Positions 18,359 to 25,105 of a stretch of 64,000 bases of DNA are shown here, piece after piece. The notes beneath the pieces are model-generated. The model saw only the letters and a list, made by a program, of their open reading frames with translations. It ran no database searches and had not been told where the DNA came from. The stretch comes from Ectobacillus ponti (GTDB lineage Bacteria; Bacillota; Bacilli; Bacillales; Bacillaceae_G): contig NZ_JANCLT010000002.1 of NCBI RefSeq assembly GCF_024294785.1, forward strand, positions 248,001-312,000. The letters run 5' to 3'. Every line of letters begins with the position of its first letter. Within the stretch, counting starts at the first letter, position 1. A program made the translations under genes and the position numbers.

Positions 18359-18391
18359 CCTTTTTTGTAAGTCCGTTATATGACTGAGCGA

Positions 18392-19159
18392 TTAAAAAAT
18401 ACCAAAGAATTTTTTCATCCGAAGCTGCCTTGGCTGCTCCTTGTGCATGTATTTGCCGCTGACAATGGCCTCCGCATTCTCTTGCAATTGAGACAGGACC
18501 TGGAAGCCAAGCTCTTTTTCAATAACATCGTTTGATTCTTTTATTTTGAATGAACGATTTGAAATGTTATGAGCGTCGGAAGCCAGCACATGCACCAGTT
18601 GGTGTTCAATCATCTGCAGAGACAGCTTCTTAATCTTCTTTCCAAACTCTCCGGCGACACTGGCAGCAGTGACTTGGGCCAATGCCCCCTTTTCCACCAG
18701 GTTGTACAAAACATCGGGATTCTCGGCAATCTCCGTGTTGCGCTCGGGATGGGCAATGATAGGCGTGACTCCCTCCAGCTGCAATCGGTACAGCAGGGAT
18801 TCTGCGTAACGGGGGACATGGCTTGATGGAAATTCCACAAGCATGTACTCCCCGGTGTCATTCAGCGTCAGTACTTTATCGGCTGCCAAGTCTTCAAGTA
18901 ATTCACCGTAGAGGCGAACCTCTTGTCCGGGCAGAACCTGCAGAGGGATATCCTGCTGCTTCAGCACTTGATTCAGCTCGCGCACACGCAGCAAGACTTC
19001 CTCTTTCTCGTTATAATATCTGCTTGTTTGATGATGGGGCGTTGCAATAATTGTATGGATACCGGCCTCTACAGCAGCCCTCGCCATAGCAATGGCGTCT
19101 TCCATTGTTTGGGCGCCATCATCTACGCCTGGCAAAATGTGAGAATGGATATCAATCAT
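18392..19159 (-). CDS. ywqE: YwqE/CpsB-type tyrosine-protein phosphatase, copy 2
   Basis: About 255 residues, a close paralogue of the protein at 3433-4203. It has the same PHP motifs (MIDIHSHILPGVDDGAQTM, IIATPHHQTSRYYNEK, IIAHPERNTE, ASDAHN). The start at 19159 has AGGAGG nine bases upstream, the same arrangement as copy 1. It would dephosphorylate the YwqD copy encoded just upstream; cross-action between the two systems is possible because the catalytic parts are so alike. Confidence 0.94.
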   Translation of the reverse strand: MIDIHSHILPGVDDGAQTMEDAIAMARAAVEAGIHTIIATPHHQTSRYYNEKEEVLLRVRELNQVLKQQDIPLQVLPGQEVRLYGELLEDLAADKVLTLNDTGEYMLVEFPSSHVPRYAESLLYRLQLEGVTPIIAHPERNTEIAENPDVLYNLVEKGALAQVTAASVAGEFGKKIKKLSLQMIEHQLVHVLASDAHNISNRSFKIKESNDVIEKELGFQVLSQLQENAEAIVSGKYMHKEQPRQLRMKKFFGIF

Positions 19160-19173
19160 TGCAGCTCTCCTCC

Positions 19174-19875
19174 TCAATTTCCGTAGTAATAGTAATGCTC
19201 ATTTTCTTTTTGCTGCTTATCATTCAGAATAGCTCCCAACAGTTTTCCTGTTGCGTTCTGCAGCAAATTCTTCGCTTTCAATGCGGCATCCTTGTCTGTC
19301 CGGCCGCTGCGAACGACCAATACAATGCCATCGCAGAGATTCGCCAATACTTGCGCATCTGTAACAGCCAGCACAGGCGGCGTGTCAAAGATCACAAGGT
19401 CGAACTGCTCCAGCATTTCCTGCGTCAAGGTCTTCATTCTGGATGATCCCAGCATCTCCGCCGGGTTTGGCGGAATGGCCCCTGCGGACAAGAAGTACAA
19501 GTTCTCTACAAGCGTAGGGCGAATGCATTTCTCCAGCGGATGTTGGCCTGCCAGCACACTTGTTAACCCGTTTACATTCTTCTCTCTTAGAATGGTATGG
19601 GTTGCAGGCTTTCGCAGATCCGCGTCTACAAGCAACACTTTCTGGCCCTGCTGGGCAAATACAACGGCTGTATTGGCTGTCGTAGTTGTTTTTCCTTCTG
19701 AAGGATTCGCTGAGGTAAACATTAATGTGCGAAACTGTTCACCAACTGCTGCAAACTGTATGTTTGTACGAATATTTCGATATTGTTCCGTGATAGGCGA
19801 CTTGGGCGTTGTATGGGCAATGAGCTGCCGCTCGCCCTGGAAAGTCTTCTGCTTAGAACCAAAATTAAGAGCCAA
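19174..19875 (-). CDS. ywqD: YwqD/CpsD-type BY-kinase, copy 2
   Basis: 233 residues, the same length as copy 1 (4218-4919). It has Walker A SANPSEGKTTTTANTA, Walker A' VLLVDADLRKP, Walker B LVIFDTPP and a C-terminal cluster HYYYYGN with four tyrosines (copy 1 has five). TTG start at 19875 inside the end of ywqC (11-nt overlap), with GAGGAGG upstream, exactly as in copy 1. It controls assembly of the operon 2 polysaccharide. Confidence 0.96.
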   Translation of the reverse strand: MALNFGSKQKTFQGERQLIAHTTPKSPITEQYRNIRTNIQFAAVGEQFRTLMFTSANPSEGKTTTTANTAVVFAQQGQKVLLVDADLRKPATHTILREKNVNGLTSVLAGQHPLEKCIRPTLVENLYFLSAGAIPPNPAEMLGSSRMKTLTQEMLEQFDLVIFDTPPVLAVTDAQVLANLCDGIVLVVRSGRTDKDAALKAKNLLQNATGKLLGAILNDKQQKENEHYYYYGN

Positions 19876-20602
19876 CTGCCTTCCTCCTCACTCTTGTTGT
19901 ATGAGTTACTGCTTTGCCTTTCACCGTATCCATTTGAGCAACTACGCCAAGCACCGGGAGGCCGAGTATATCCTCCACGTCCTGCTCCCGCTTTACAGAC
20001 GTATCAAAGTATTCAAACAAGAAGGCGAGGCCGACTGAAAGCATTAAAGCAACTACAGCAGCAATGGCAGTGTTCAGGAACGGACGCGGCTTAACCGGAG
20101 ACAACGTGTCTGCCGGTACAGACTTGGCCAGAATGGTCACGTTATCTGCATTCATAATTTGTTTGATTTGCTCTTTAAACACTTCAGCAATCGTATTGGC
20201 AATTGCCTCAGCCTTTTTTGGGCTCGTGTTCAGCACACTGACAGAGATCACTTGTGACTGCTTTTCGCTGGTAACCGAAATATTTTTAGCCAATTTCTCC
20301 GCAGTGGTATTAAGGTCAAGCTGGCCAATTACCTCTTCCAATATAGCCGGACTGGTAATGACCACACTATATGTATTTACTAGCTGCAGGTTTGTTTGGA
20401 CCTGATTATATTGAACTTGCTCACTATCAGTTTTCTGCTTTTGATTAACAAGAATTTGCGTAGATGCTTGATACACTGGCGTGATGATGAAGAAGCTCAC
20501 AATTGCTGCCAATACAACTGCCAGACCTGTGATACTTACAATCATCATCCAGCGCTTCTGCAGCACTTGAAGCATTTCTTTTAAATTAATTGTTGCTTCC
20601 AT
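19865..20602 (-). CDS. ywqC: YwqC/Wzz-type membrane activator of BY-kinase, copy 2
   Basis: About 245 residues with two membrane segments, the YQASTQILVNQKQ loop and the PVKPRP motif. The start at 20602 is favoured by GGAGGGG just upstream; an in-frame ATG at 20614 overlaps that site. It is the first gene of operon 2. Its extracellular loop differs from copy 1 more than its ends do, which fits the recognition of different polymers. Confidence 0.94.
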   Translation of the reverse strand: MEATINLKEMLQVLQKRWMMIVSITGLAVVLAAIVSFFIITPVYQASTQILVNQKQKTDSEQVQYNQVQTNLQLVNTYSVVITSPAILEEVIGQLDLNTTAEKLAKNISVTSEKQSQVISVSVLNTSPKKAEAIANTIAEVFKEQIKQIMNADNVTILAKSVPADTLSPVKPRPFLNTAIAAVVALMLSVGLAFLFEYFDTSVKREQDVEDILGLPVLGVVAQMDTVKGKAVTHTTRVRRKAVGS

Positions 20603-20676
20603 ATTCCCCTCCAAAAATATTCGTTTTTTCCGATTCTACGCTCTCCGTACTGTAAAATTGAATATACGCATAACTG

Positions 20677-20705
20677 ATAATACAAATAAATAGCATGTTT
20701 TACAA
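20677..20705 (-). promoter_or_regulatory. Sigma-A-type promoter of exopolysaccharide operon 2
   Basis: -35 TTGTAA (20700-20705) and -10 TATTAT (20677-20682) on the minus strand, 17 bp apart. Hexamers, spacing and the preceding GTA are identical to the operon 1 promoter, although the spacer sequence differs. It fires away from the c-di-GMP riboswitch promoter. The 20706-20920 stretch between the two holds no gene; a GCATGC pair (20814, 20849) is the only repeat I see. Confidence 0.7.
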
Positions 20706-20920
20706 TACTAATTACTCACATTGTTAATCCGAAGAAGTACGGAAAGCGCTTTCTATTATTGATAAATTTCCTCATTTTTCGACAATGCAACTGGGATTAC
20801 CTTGGTGGTTCTGCATGCTTGATAGCGGAAACACTGGCATCCTACAGCATGCGTCAATTTCATACTCTACTAAAACTTCAAAATGTGGTAATTTGTCAAT
20901 ACATATTTAAGTATACACTA

Positions 20921-20950
20921 TATACATTTATACATAGTTCGTTCTATAAT
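20921..20950 (+). promoter_or_regulatory. Promoter of the riboswitch-sinI transcript
   Basis: A consensus -10 TATAAT (20945-20950) with a weak -35 TATACA (20921-20926), 18 bp apart. The weak -35 suggests an activator or low basal use. GTTCTAT (20941-20947), one base off the SinR heptamer, overlaps the -10 box, so feedback by SinR is conceivable but unproven. Confidence 0.6.
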
Positions 20951-20983
20951 GATAAGTGTACTCAAATATCATATTAGGACGTA

Positions 20984-21064
20984 AAAGGCAAATCTACTGA
21001 AAGGTAGAGACGCAAAGTCACGGGTCTAAGGCATGGTGCATGCTATGACAGCCGGACTGCCATA
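20984..21064 (+). promoter_or_regulatory. c-di-GMP-I riboswitch (GEMM motif)
   Basis: Closing P1 strands AAAGGCA (20984-20990) and TGCC (21059-21062). A hairpin TCTACT-GAAA-GGTAGA carries the GAAA tetraloop. The invariant GACGCAAAG (21009-21017) and GGGTCTAA follow, then a second hairpin with the receptor side TATGACAGCCGG. These are the hallmarks of class I c-di-GMP aptamers. The sinI ribosome site GGAGGG (21068-21073) begins only six bases after P1 and no terminator lies between, so I infer control of translation start rather than of transcription. The sign (on or off) cannot be told from sequence. Confidence 0.93.
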
Positions 21065-21080
21065 AGCGGAGGGAACAATA

Positions 21081-21260
21081 TTGATTAGTCTCGTTCGAAT
21101 GGCAGAAGAAGTAAACAATGGAGAAAAAGCAGAAGCAGTAGACATGGGTTGGGTAGCCTTGCTGGCAGAAGCCAAGGCTTTAGGACTGACAATCCAGGAG
21201 ATTCGTGATTTCCTGCAAGCGAAGGCACAGGCACCTATGCGCATAGCGGGGAACTCTTGA
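21081..21260 (+). CDS. sinI: SinI/SlrA-type antirepressor of SinR
   Basis: 59-residue protein. The core MGWVALLAEAKALGLTIQEI followed by RDFLQAK matches the SinI helix pair that binds SinR (SinI: WVELMVEAKEANISPEEIRKYL). It should pull SinR off DNA as a heterodimer and so release matrix genes. The TTG start at 21081 has GGAGGG eight bases upstream; an in-frame ATG at 21099 is possible but lacks such a site. It is transcribed behind the c-di-GMP riboswitch and away from exopolysaccharide operon 2. SinR itself lies 18 kb away (39292-39621), unlike the adjacent sinI-sinR of B. subtilis. Confidence 0.88.
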   Translation: MISLVRMAEEVNNGEKAEAVDMGWVALLAEAKALGLTIQEIRDFLQAKAQAPMRIAGNS

Positions 21261-21265
21261 GTTTC

Positions 21266-21290
21266 AGGGACTCAGGCAGTCTCTCTTTTT
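21266..21290 (+). terminator. Weak terminator after sinI
   Basis: The stem AGGGACT/AGTCTCT (with one G-U pair) around CAGGC is followed by CTTTTT. It is short and may leak into the hairpins downstream. Confidence 0.5.
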
Positions 21291-21294
21291 GTTT

Positions 21295-21395
21295 GCGCTT
21301 TCTATTACATATTTGAGAATTAAAGCGCGGCCTTTCTGGATCCTGTGGATTCAGGAAAAATGGAACTCCGGGAGCATGGCTCCCGGGGTTTTTTT
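21295..21395 (+). ncRNA. Three consecutive hairpins ending in a strong terminator (possible small RNA or sinI 3' UTR)
   Basis: Hairpin 1 pairs GCGCTTT (21295-21301) with AAAGCGC (21322-21328). Hairpin 2 pairs 21333-21343 with 21347-21357 (11 bp, two G-U). Hairpin 3 is a perfect 8-bp CCGGGAGC/GCTCCCGG (21368-21375 with 21379-21386) followed by GG and seven T, a strong terminator. There is no open frame. It could be the 3' end of the sinI message or a separate small RNA. The terminator is secure; the RNA idea is inference. Confidence 0.5.
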
Positions 21396-21412
21396 CGTTT
21401 CAGCGGTTTATA

Positions 21413-21480
21413 CAAACGTTTGAATAAAATACGCTGTAAGGCGCCGTTCCTGGGGTTCATGGGGTTCAAACAAACGTTTA
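21413..21480. repeat. Paired palindromes CAAACGTTT(G/A), 58 bp apart (pair 2)
   Basis: CAAACGTTTG at 21413-21422 and CAAACGTTTA at 21471-21480. Centre spacing is 58 bp, identical to pair 1 (6048-6115). The pair follows the terminator at 21395 and lies 185 bp upstream of the sigma-factor gene, close to the 162 bp that separate pair 1 from cheY. The 21481-21664 stretch otherwise holds nothing I can name. Confidence 0.72.
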
Positions 21481-21664
21481 ATTAAATTTTCATTTGTGGC
21501 CGTTCAGGGTGTTCGGTATTTGAAATAAGCTGTACGGGCCGGGCAAACCGGGCGTTTGGCCGTTCATACTGCCTGTTTCTTCATGTGAAGCAGCCTCCGG
21601 ATTCCGGTACTGTAAGGGTACCGCGGAATACAATGGAAGGCGCGTCTTCCCGGAAGGACCGGGC

Positions 21665-22138
21665 ATGAAGCCACGTACGTTTGAGGAGGCTGTGCAGCAA
21701 TATGAGCCGATGCTGAAGGCACAGCTGAAGAGCTTGTCGCTGTATCGGGATTTGGAGGACTACTACCAGTGTGCACTGGTGGCACTCTGGAAGGCTTATG
21801 AGCAGTTTGAAGAGGGCAAGGGCTATTTCGGGGCGTATGCCAAGCAGACCGTGCGCGGCTATTTGCTGGTGCAGCTGCAGCGGGAAAGAAGGCATGAGGA
21901 GCGGTTCGCCGCAGCGCCGCATACCATGTTTGAGATGATACCGGCTGAGGAGCAGACGGACCTCTTGGATTGGGACGTGCTGAGTCCGGAGCAATGCCAT
22001 GTCATTCAAGGGCACTTCTATGGCGGGAAAAGCATGTCGTGTCTCGCACAGGAGATGGGACTGTCGATTCATCAGGTGCGGTATTTGCACCGGACGGCGC
22101 TGAAGCTGCTGCAGGCGAGCACGACGCGGGTTATGTAA
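21665..22138 (+). CDS. Small sigma-70 family RNA polymerase sigma factor
   Basis: 157 residues. Region 2-like sequence spans about residues 5-80 (EEAVQQYEPMLKAQLKSL, LEDYYQCALVALWKAYEQF, FGAYAKQTVRGYLL). A region 4-like helix-turn-helix covers about 105-150 (LSPEQCHVIQGHFYGGKSM, then LAQEMGLSIHQVRYLHRTAL). It is short and lacks region 3, as in ECF-like or SigH/ComX-like factors. Ribosome site AAGGA before ATG 21665. It ends two bases from the convergent comK, which raises a link with competence as a hypothesis. No anti-sigma gene is next to it. Confidence 0.82.
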   Translation: MKPRTFEEAVQQYEPMLKAQLKSLSLYRDLEDYYQCALVALWKAYEQFEEGKGYFGAYAKQTVRGYLLVQLQRERRHEERFAAAPHTMFEMIPAEEQTDLLDWDVLSPEQCHVIQGHFYGGKSMSCLAQEMGLSIHQVRYLHRTALKLLQASTTRVM

Positions 22139-22140
22139 GT

Positions 22141-22593
22141 TTAAGAGCGGGGCCTCCATTTGGAAAGCTTATAGCCCAGCTTCGCCTGGGCGCAAATGGC
22201 GCGGTCATACTGCAGCCGCATGCTGTCGTAGCCGATATCCACATACAGCTCATGGCCGTTGTGAAAGGTGAAAAGGGTGCCTCTCCCCTGAGGGCGCATT
22301 GCTTGGATTCTGTCTACAGAGATACTGATGGTCTTCAAATTCTTCAGCGACTTCGTCGGGAATAGGCATACATGATCTGTAATCGGCAGGGGGATCTTCT
22401 TATGGTAGCCTGTATGGTGCCGCACCGCCTCCTGCCTTCCCCGCAGATTGCTGCCGTGCTGGAGACAGGCTTGATTCAGAAGCTCAAGCATGCTCTCCTC
22501 CGCATAGATGCTGCCATCTGTCGTCACAATTTCTGTTCTGTACGGAGAACGAAAATGATTACGCAAAAATAAAACCTTCTCACAAAGCTGCAA
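22141..22593 (-). CDS. comK: ComK-family competence transcription factor
   Basis: 150 residues, shorter than B. subtilis ComK (192) mostly at the C-terminus. Family features are GRQEAVRHHTGYHKKIPLPI, the CLFPTKSLKNLKTISISVD segment and the Tyr-rich tail YDSMRLQYDRAICAQAKLG. ComK proteins activate DNA-uptake genes. The start is TTG at 22593 with AAAGGGG eight bases upstream. It is convergent with the sigma factor and has its own 184-bp upstream region, after the fabZ terminator. No other competence genes are in the window. Confidence 0.85.
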   Translation of the reverse strand: MQLCEKVLFLRNHFRSPYRTEIVTTDGSIYAEESMLELLNQACLQHGSNLRGRQEAVRHHTGYHKKIPLPITDHVCLFPTKSLKNLKTISISVDRIQAMRPQGRGTLFTFHNGHELYVDIGYDSMRLQYDRAICAQAKLGYKLSKWRPRS

Positions 22594-22714
22594 GGAACCA
22601 ACCCCTTTCTGGTGATGATTTTATCTTAATATACAACTATCTATTTGTAAACATATTTGTTGTAAAAGTATGAATAATTAAATATTTATGGTCCGTAATG
22701 ACAACTGCCCTATA

Positions 22715-22766
22715 CAAGAAAGAGGATGCACCAGAAGCCTGCGTACAGGCTTCTGGAAGCATCCTC
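22715..22766 (-). terminator. Terminator after fabZ
   Basis: A long, nearly perfect hairpin: GAGGATGC/GCATCCTC outside (22722-22729 with 22759-22766) and CAGAAGCCTG/CAGGCTTCTG inside. On the minus strand it is followed by TTTCTTG. The symmetry means it may also work on the plus strand. Confidence 0.8.
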
Positions 22767-22777
22767 TTTCTATGTAT

Positions 22778-23203
22778 TTATCGCTCAACCGCAAAGGTGA
22801 ACTCAGCTTCCATCGCGACCGCATCGCCGACCTTGGATACAGCCTTGCCTTTGCCGATGCCCCGGCGGAAGGACAACAGCTCCACCTCTGTGACCAGCGT
22901 GTCGCCCGGCTTCACTTGCTTTCTGAAGCGGCACTTTTCAATTCCGGCAAAGAAGGCAATTTTCCCTTTGTTCTCTTCCATGCTGAGCAGCGCGTAGGCT
23001 CCCACCTGAGCGGCATGCTCGACAATCAGCACGCCCGGCATCACCGGGTAGCCAGGGAAGTGTCCGTTGAAGAAGTCCTCGTTGATCGTCACGTTTTTCA
23101 AGCCGACAGCACGCTTTCCTACTTCTACTTCCACAATCTTGTCCACAAGCAAAAACGGATAACGGTGCGGCAGAATTTCTTGAATTTGCTGTATATCCAG
23201 CAT
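22778..23203 (-). CDS. fabZ: (3R)-hydroxyacyl-[acyl-carrier-protein] dehydratase
   Basis: About 141-residue hot-dog-fold enzyme of the fatty acid elongation cycle. It opens [17 protein letters not shown] and has the catalytic His in [13 protein letters not shown] with the acid in IVEHAAQ. The ATG at 23203 follows AAGGGGTG by six bases. A single-gene unit with the strong terminator at 22715-22766. In B. subtilis fabZ also lies in the mbl-ywqC interval, so this is conserved order. Confidence 0.97.
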   Translation of the reverse strand: MLDIQQIQEILPHRYPFLLVDKIVEVEVGKRAVGLKNVTINEDFFNGHFPGYPVMPGVLIVEHAAQVGAYALLSMEENKGKIAFFAGIEKCRFRKQVKPGDTLVTEVELLSFRRGIGKGKAVSKVGDAVAMEAEFTFAVER

Positions 23204-23284
23204 GAGGTTCACCCCTTGATTTATTATCAGGTCTTAATACCTAATTCTATTATCGCATTTCTGCTCGCATTTGTGAACACCTTT

Positions 23285-24841
23285 TTATTGCGGCATGACC
23301 TGATTCCGTCCCGCCTCCTTGGCTTGGTACAAGGCTGCGTCCGCCCCCTGCAGCAGCGCTTTGACATTCGTTCTCGCATTTGGAACGACAGACTTCGCCC
23401 CAATGCTGACCGTGACAATGCCCACCGGCGAGCGGGGATGCGGGATGGCCATCTGCCGGATACTGGAATTGACCCGCTTGGCAATGAGAAGCGCTTCCTC
23501 GAGCGAGGTGTTGGGCATCAGCACGGCAAACTCTTCTCCGCCGTAGCGGACCGTGTAATCGCTGTGGCGCACCGTCTCATGCAGCTGCTGGGCTACAGCC
23601 CGCAGGCAAGCATCTCCCTGGTCATGGCCGAAATGGTCATTGTACGGCTTGAAATAGTCAATATCCATCATCATCAGCGCCAGCGGACGGCGGCTGTGGC
23701 ACGCCTCCGCCCATTCCCGATGCAGAATCATATCGAAGAAGCGGCGGTTGCGGACACCCGTCAGCGCATCATGATAGACGAGCTCCTGCAGGTTCAGATT
23801 CTGCTCCTGCAGCTTCTGCTCCAGGATTTTCCGTTCTGTAATATCCCGGATGTAGACGGTGATGCCCAAGGCGGACGGATACGTGCGCACTTCAAACCAG
23901 CCGCCGCGCGGCTCAAAATACTCTTCGAATTCGCATGGCACACGCGCTTCCATCGTACGCCGGTAATATTCTTCAAAGGCCGTTCCCCGGAGATTGGGGA
24001 ATTCCTCCCATATCCCCTTTCCCAGCAGATCCTCGCGCGTTCTTCCCAAGAAGGGCTCCGCCTTCCTGTTAATATAGATGTAGCGCCAGGAGGTGTCCAG
24101 GGAAAGGAAAATTTCTTGAATGCTCTCCAGAATCTCCGTCACCTGCTGGTTGGCCTCTTGCAGCTCCCGGTTCTTCTGCTCGATGGTGACGCTGTTCACT
24201 TGGATGCTCGTGGCGAGCCGGCTGATTTCCACATTCTTCTCCCGCAGCATGTTCAGGCTGTCCTGCAGCATGTGGTCCCGCTTCTGTGAACGGGCCCCGC
24301 TTCTTAAAATGAAATAAGCCAGCAGGCCGGTCAGCGCGGATGCCCCCCAGAAGTTGAGAAAGAAAAGGGGCGGCGAGACGCTTAAATTCTGCTTCAGCAG
24401 ATGATAGTACCAGGCTGACAGCAGGCTGACGCTCCAAATCCAGGAGAGAATGGCGCGATAGTGCTGTTGGGTGACAAAGCGGCGGATGACAGCGCTGCCG
24501 ATGCCGGCGAGCATCACCATGAGGCCGGCTTGCAGGGAAACCAAATTGAACGGATAGAAGGCGCGCGCAGCAGCAATGACAGCCGCCGTCAGCAGGGTGG
24601 CACGCACATTAAGAAATGTGGCGGCCATGACAATGGGAATGTGGCGCAAATCCAGGCTGATGCCCATGTACAGAAAGTTAATGCCATAGAGAATGAGCAC
24701 AATCCCAAGCACACCGTTCCAGAAGCCCAACAGCAGCTGCTGGCGCCAATTTGCCGCAGCGGGCTGTACCTGCGTGAAATTCCCGACCAGCAGATATGCA
24801 GCAAGGATGATGAATACGTTGACCAAAATATCTCGAAACAT
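23285..24841 (-). CDS. Membrane diguanylate cyclase (5TM-LYT sensor, PAS, GGDEF)
   Basis: 518 residues. The first 190 form about six hydrophobic segments of the 5TMR-LYT type (LYGINFLYMGISLDLRHIPI). A coiled linker near 195-230 leads to a PAS domain (IFLSLDTSWRYIYINRKAEP) and a C-terminal GGDEF domain (ALTGVRNRRFFD). The active-site motif is YGGEEFAVLMP, and an inhibitory RxxD (RHSD) lies exactly five residues before it, so the enzyme should make c-di-GMP with product inhibition. It is a strong candidate source for the riboswitch signal 3 kb away. Start ATG at 24841 with GAGAGGA upstream. Confidence 0.93.
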   Translation of the reverse strand: MFRDILVNVFIILAAYLLVGNFTQVQPAAANWRQQLLLGFWNGVLGIVLILYGINFLYMGISLDLRHIPIVMAATFLNVRATLLTAAVIAAARAFYPFNLVSLQAGLMVMLAGIGSAVIRRFVTQQHYRAILSWIWSVSLLSAWYYHLLKQNLSVSPPLFFLNFWGASALTGLLAYFILRSGARSQKRDHMLQDSLNMLREKNVEISRLATSIQVNSVTIEQKNRELQEANQQVTEILESIQEIFLSLDTSWRYIYINRKAEPFLGRTREDLLGKGIWEEFPNLRGTAFEEYYRRTMEARVPCEFEEYFEPRGGWFEVRTYPSALGITVYIRDITERKILEQKLQEQNLNLQELVYHDALTGVRNRRFFDMILHREWAEACHSRRPLALMMMDIDYFKPYNDHFGHDQGDACLRAVAQQLHETVRHSDYTVRYGGEEFAVLMPNTSLEEALLIAKRVNSSIRQMAIPHPRSPVGIVTVSIGAKSVVPNARTNVKALLQGADAALYQAKEAGRNQVMPQ

Positions 24842-25052
24842 GTCCAGGCTTCCTCTCCAGCAAGCGATTTTTCCTTAGCATAACCGTTTTAGTGGAAATT
24901 CTTGCTTCATGGCGGCCCTTCGCTTCATGGGCATGCAAAGCTTTGTTGATTTTTATTCTGTTTCTCGGTTCTCTTGGTCACTCAGCTCTCTCTCGGTCCA
25001 TTCAGGGATTCCTTTTCTCCCTTTGCTGAACAAATTCATTTTGCAACAGCCG

Positions 25053-25085
25053 AAAAAGGGACTTCCCGCAGGAAGCCCCCCTTTT
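25053..25085 (-). terminator. Terminator after the tagGH genes
   Basis: The stem GGGACTTCC/GGAAGCCCC (25058-25066 with 25071-25079) is followed on the minus strand by TTTTTCGG. The remainder of the 24842-25105 gap holds no supported gene. Confidence 0.75.
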
Positions 25086-25105
25086 CTTCGTATTTCGTAT
25101 GCTCC

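Noticed and set aside
22688-24289. 533-codon plus-strand open frame
   Set aside because: Antisense shadow of fabZ and the diguanylate cyclase; composition is not protein-like and it crosses a terminator and two real genes.
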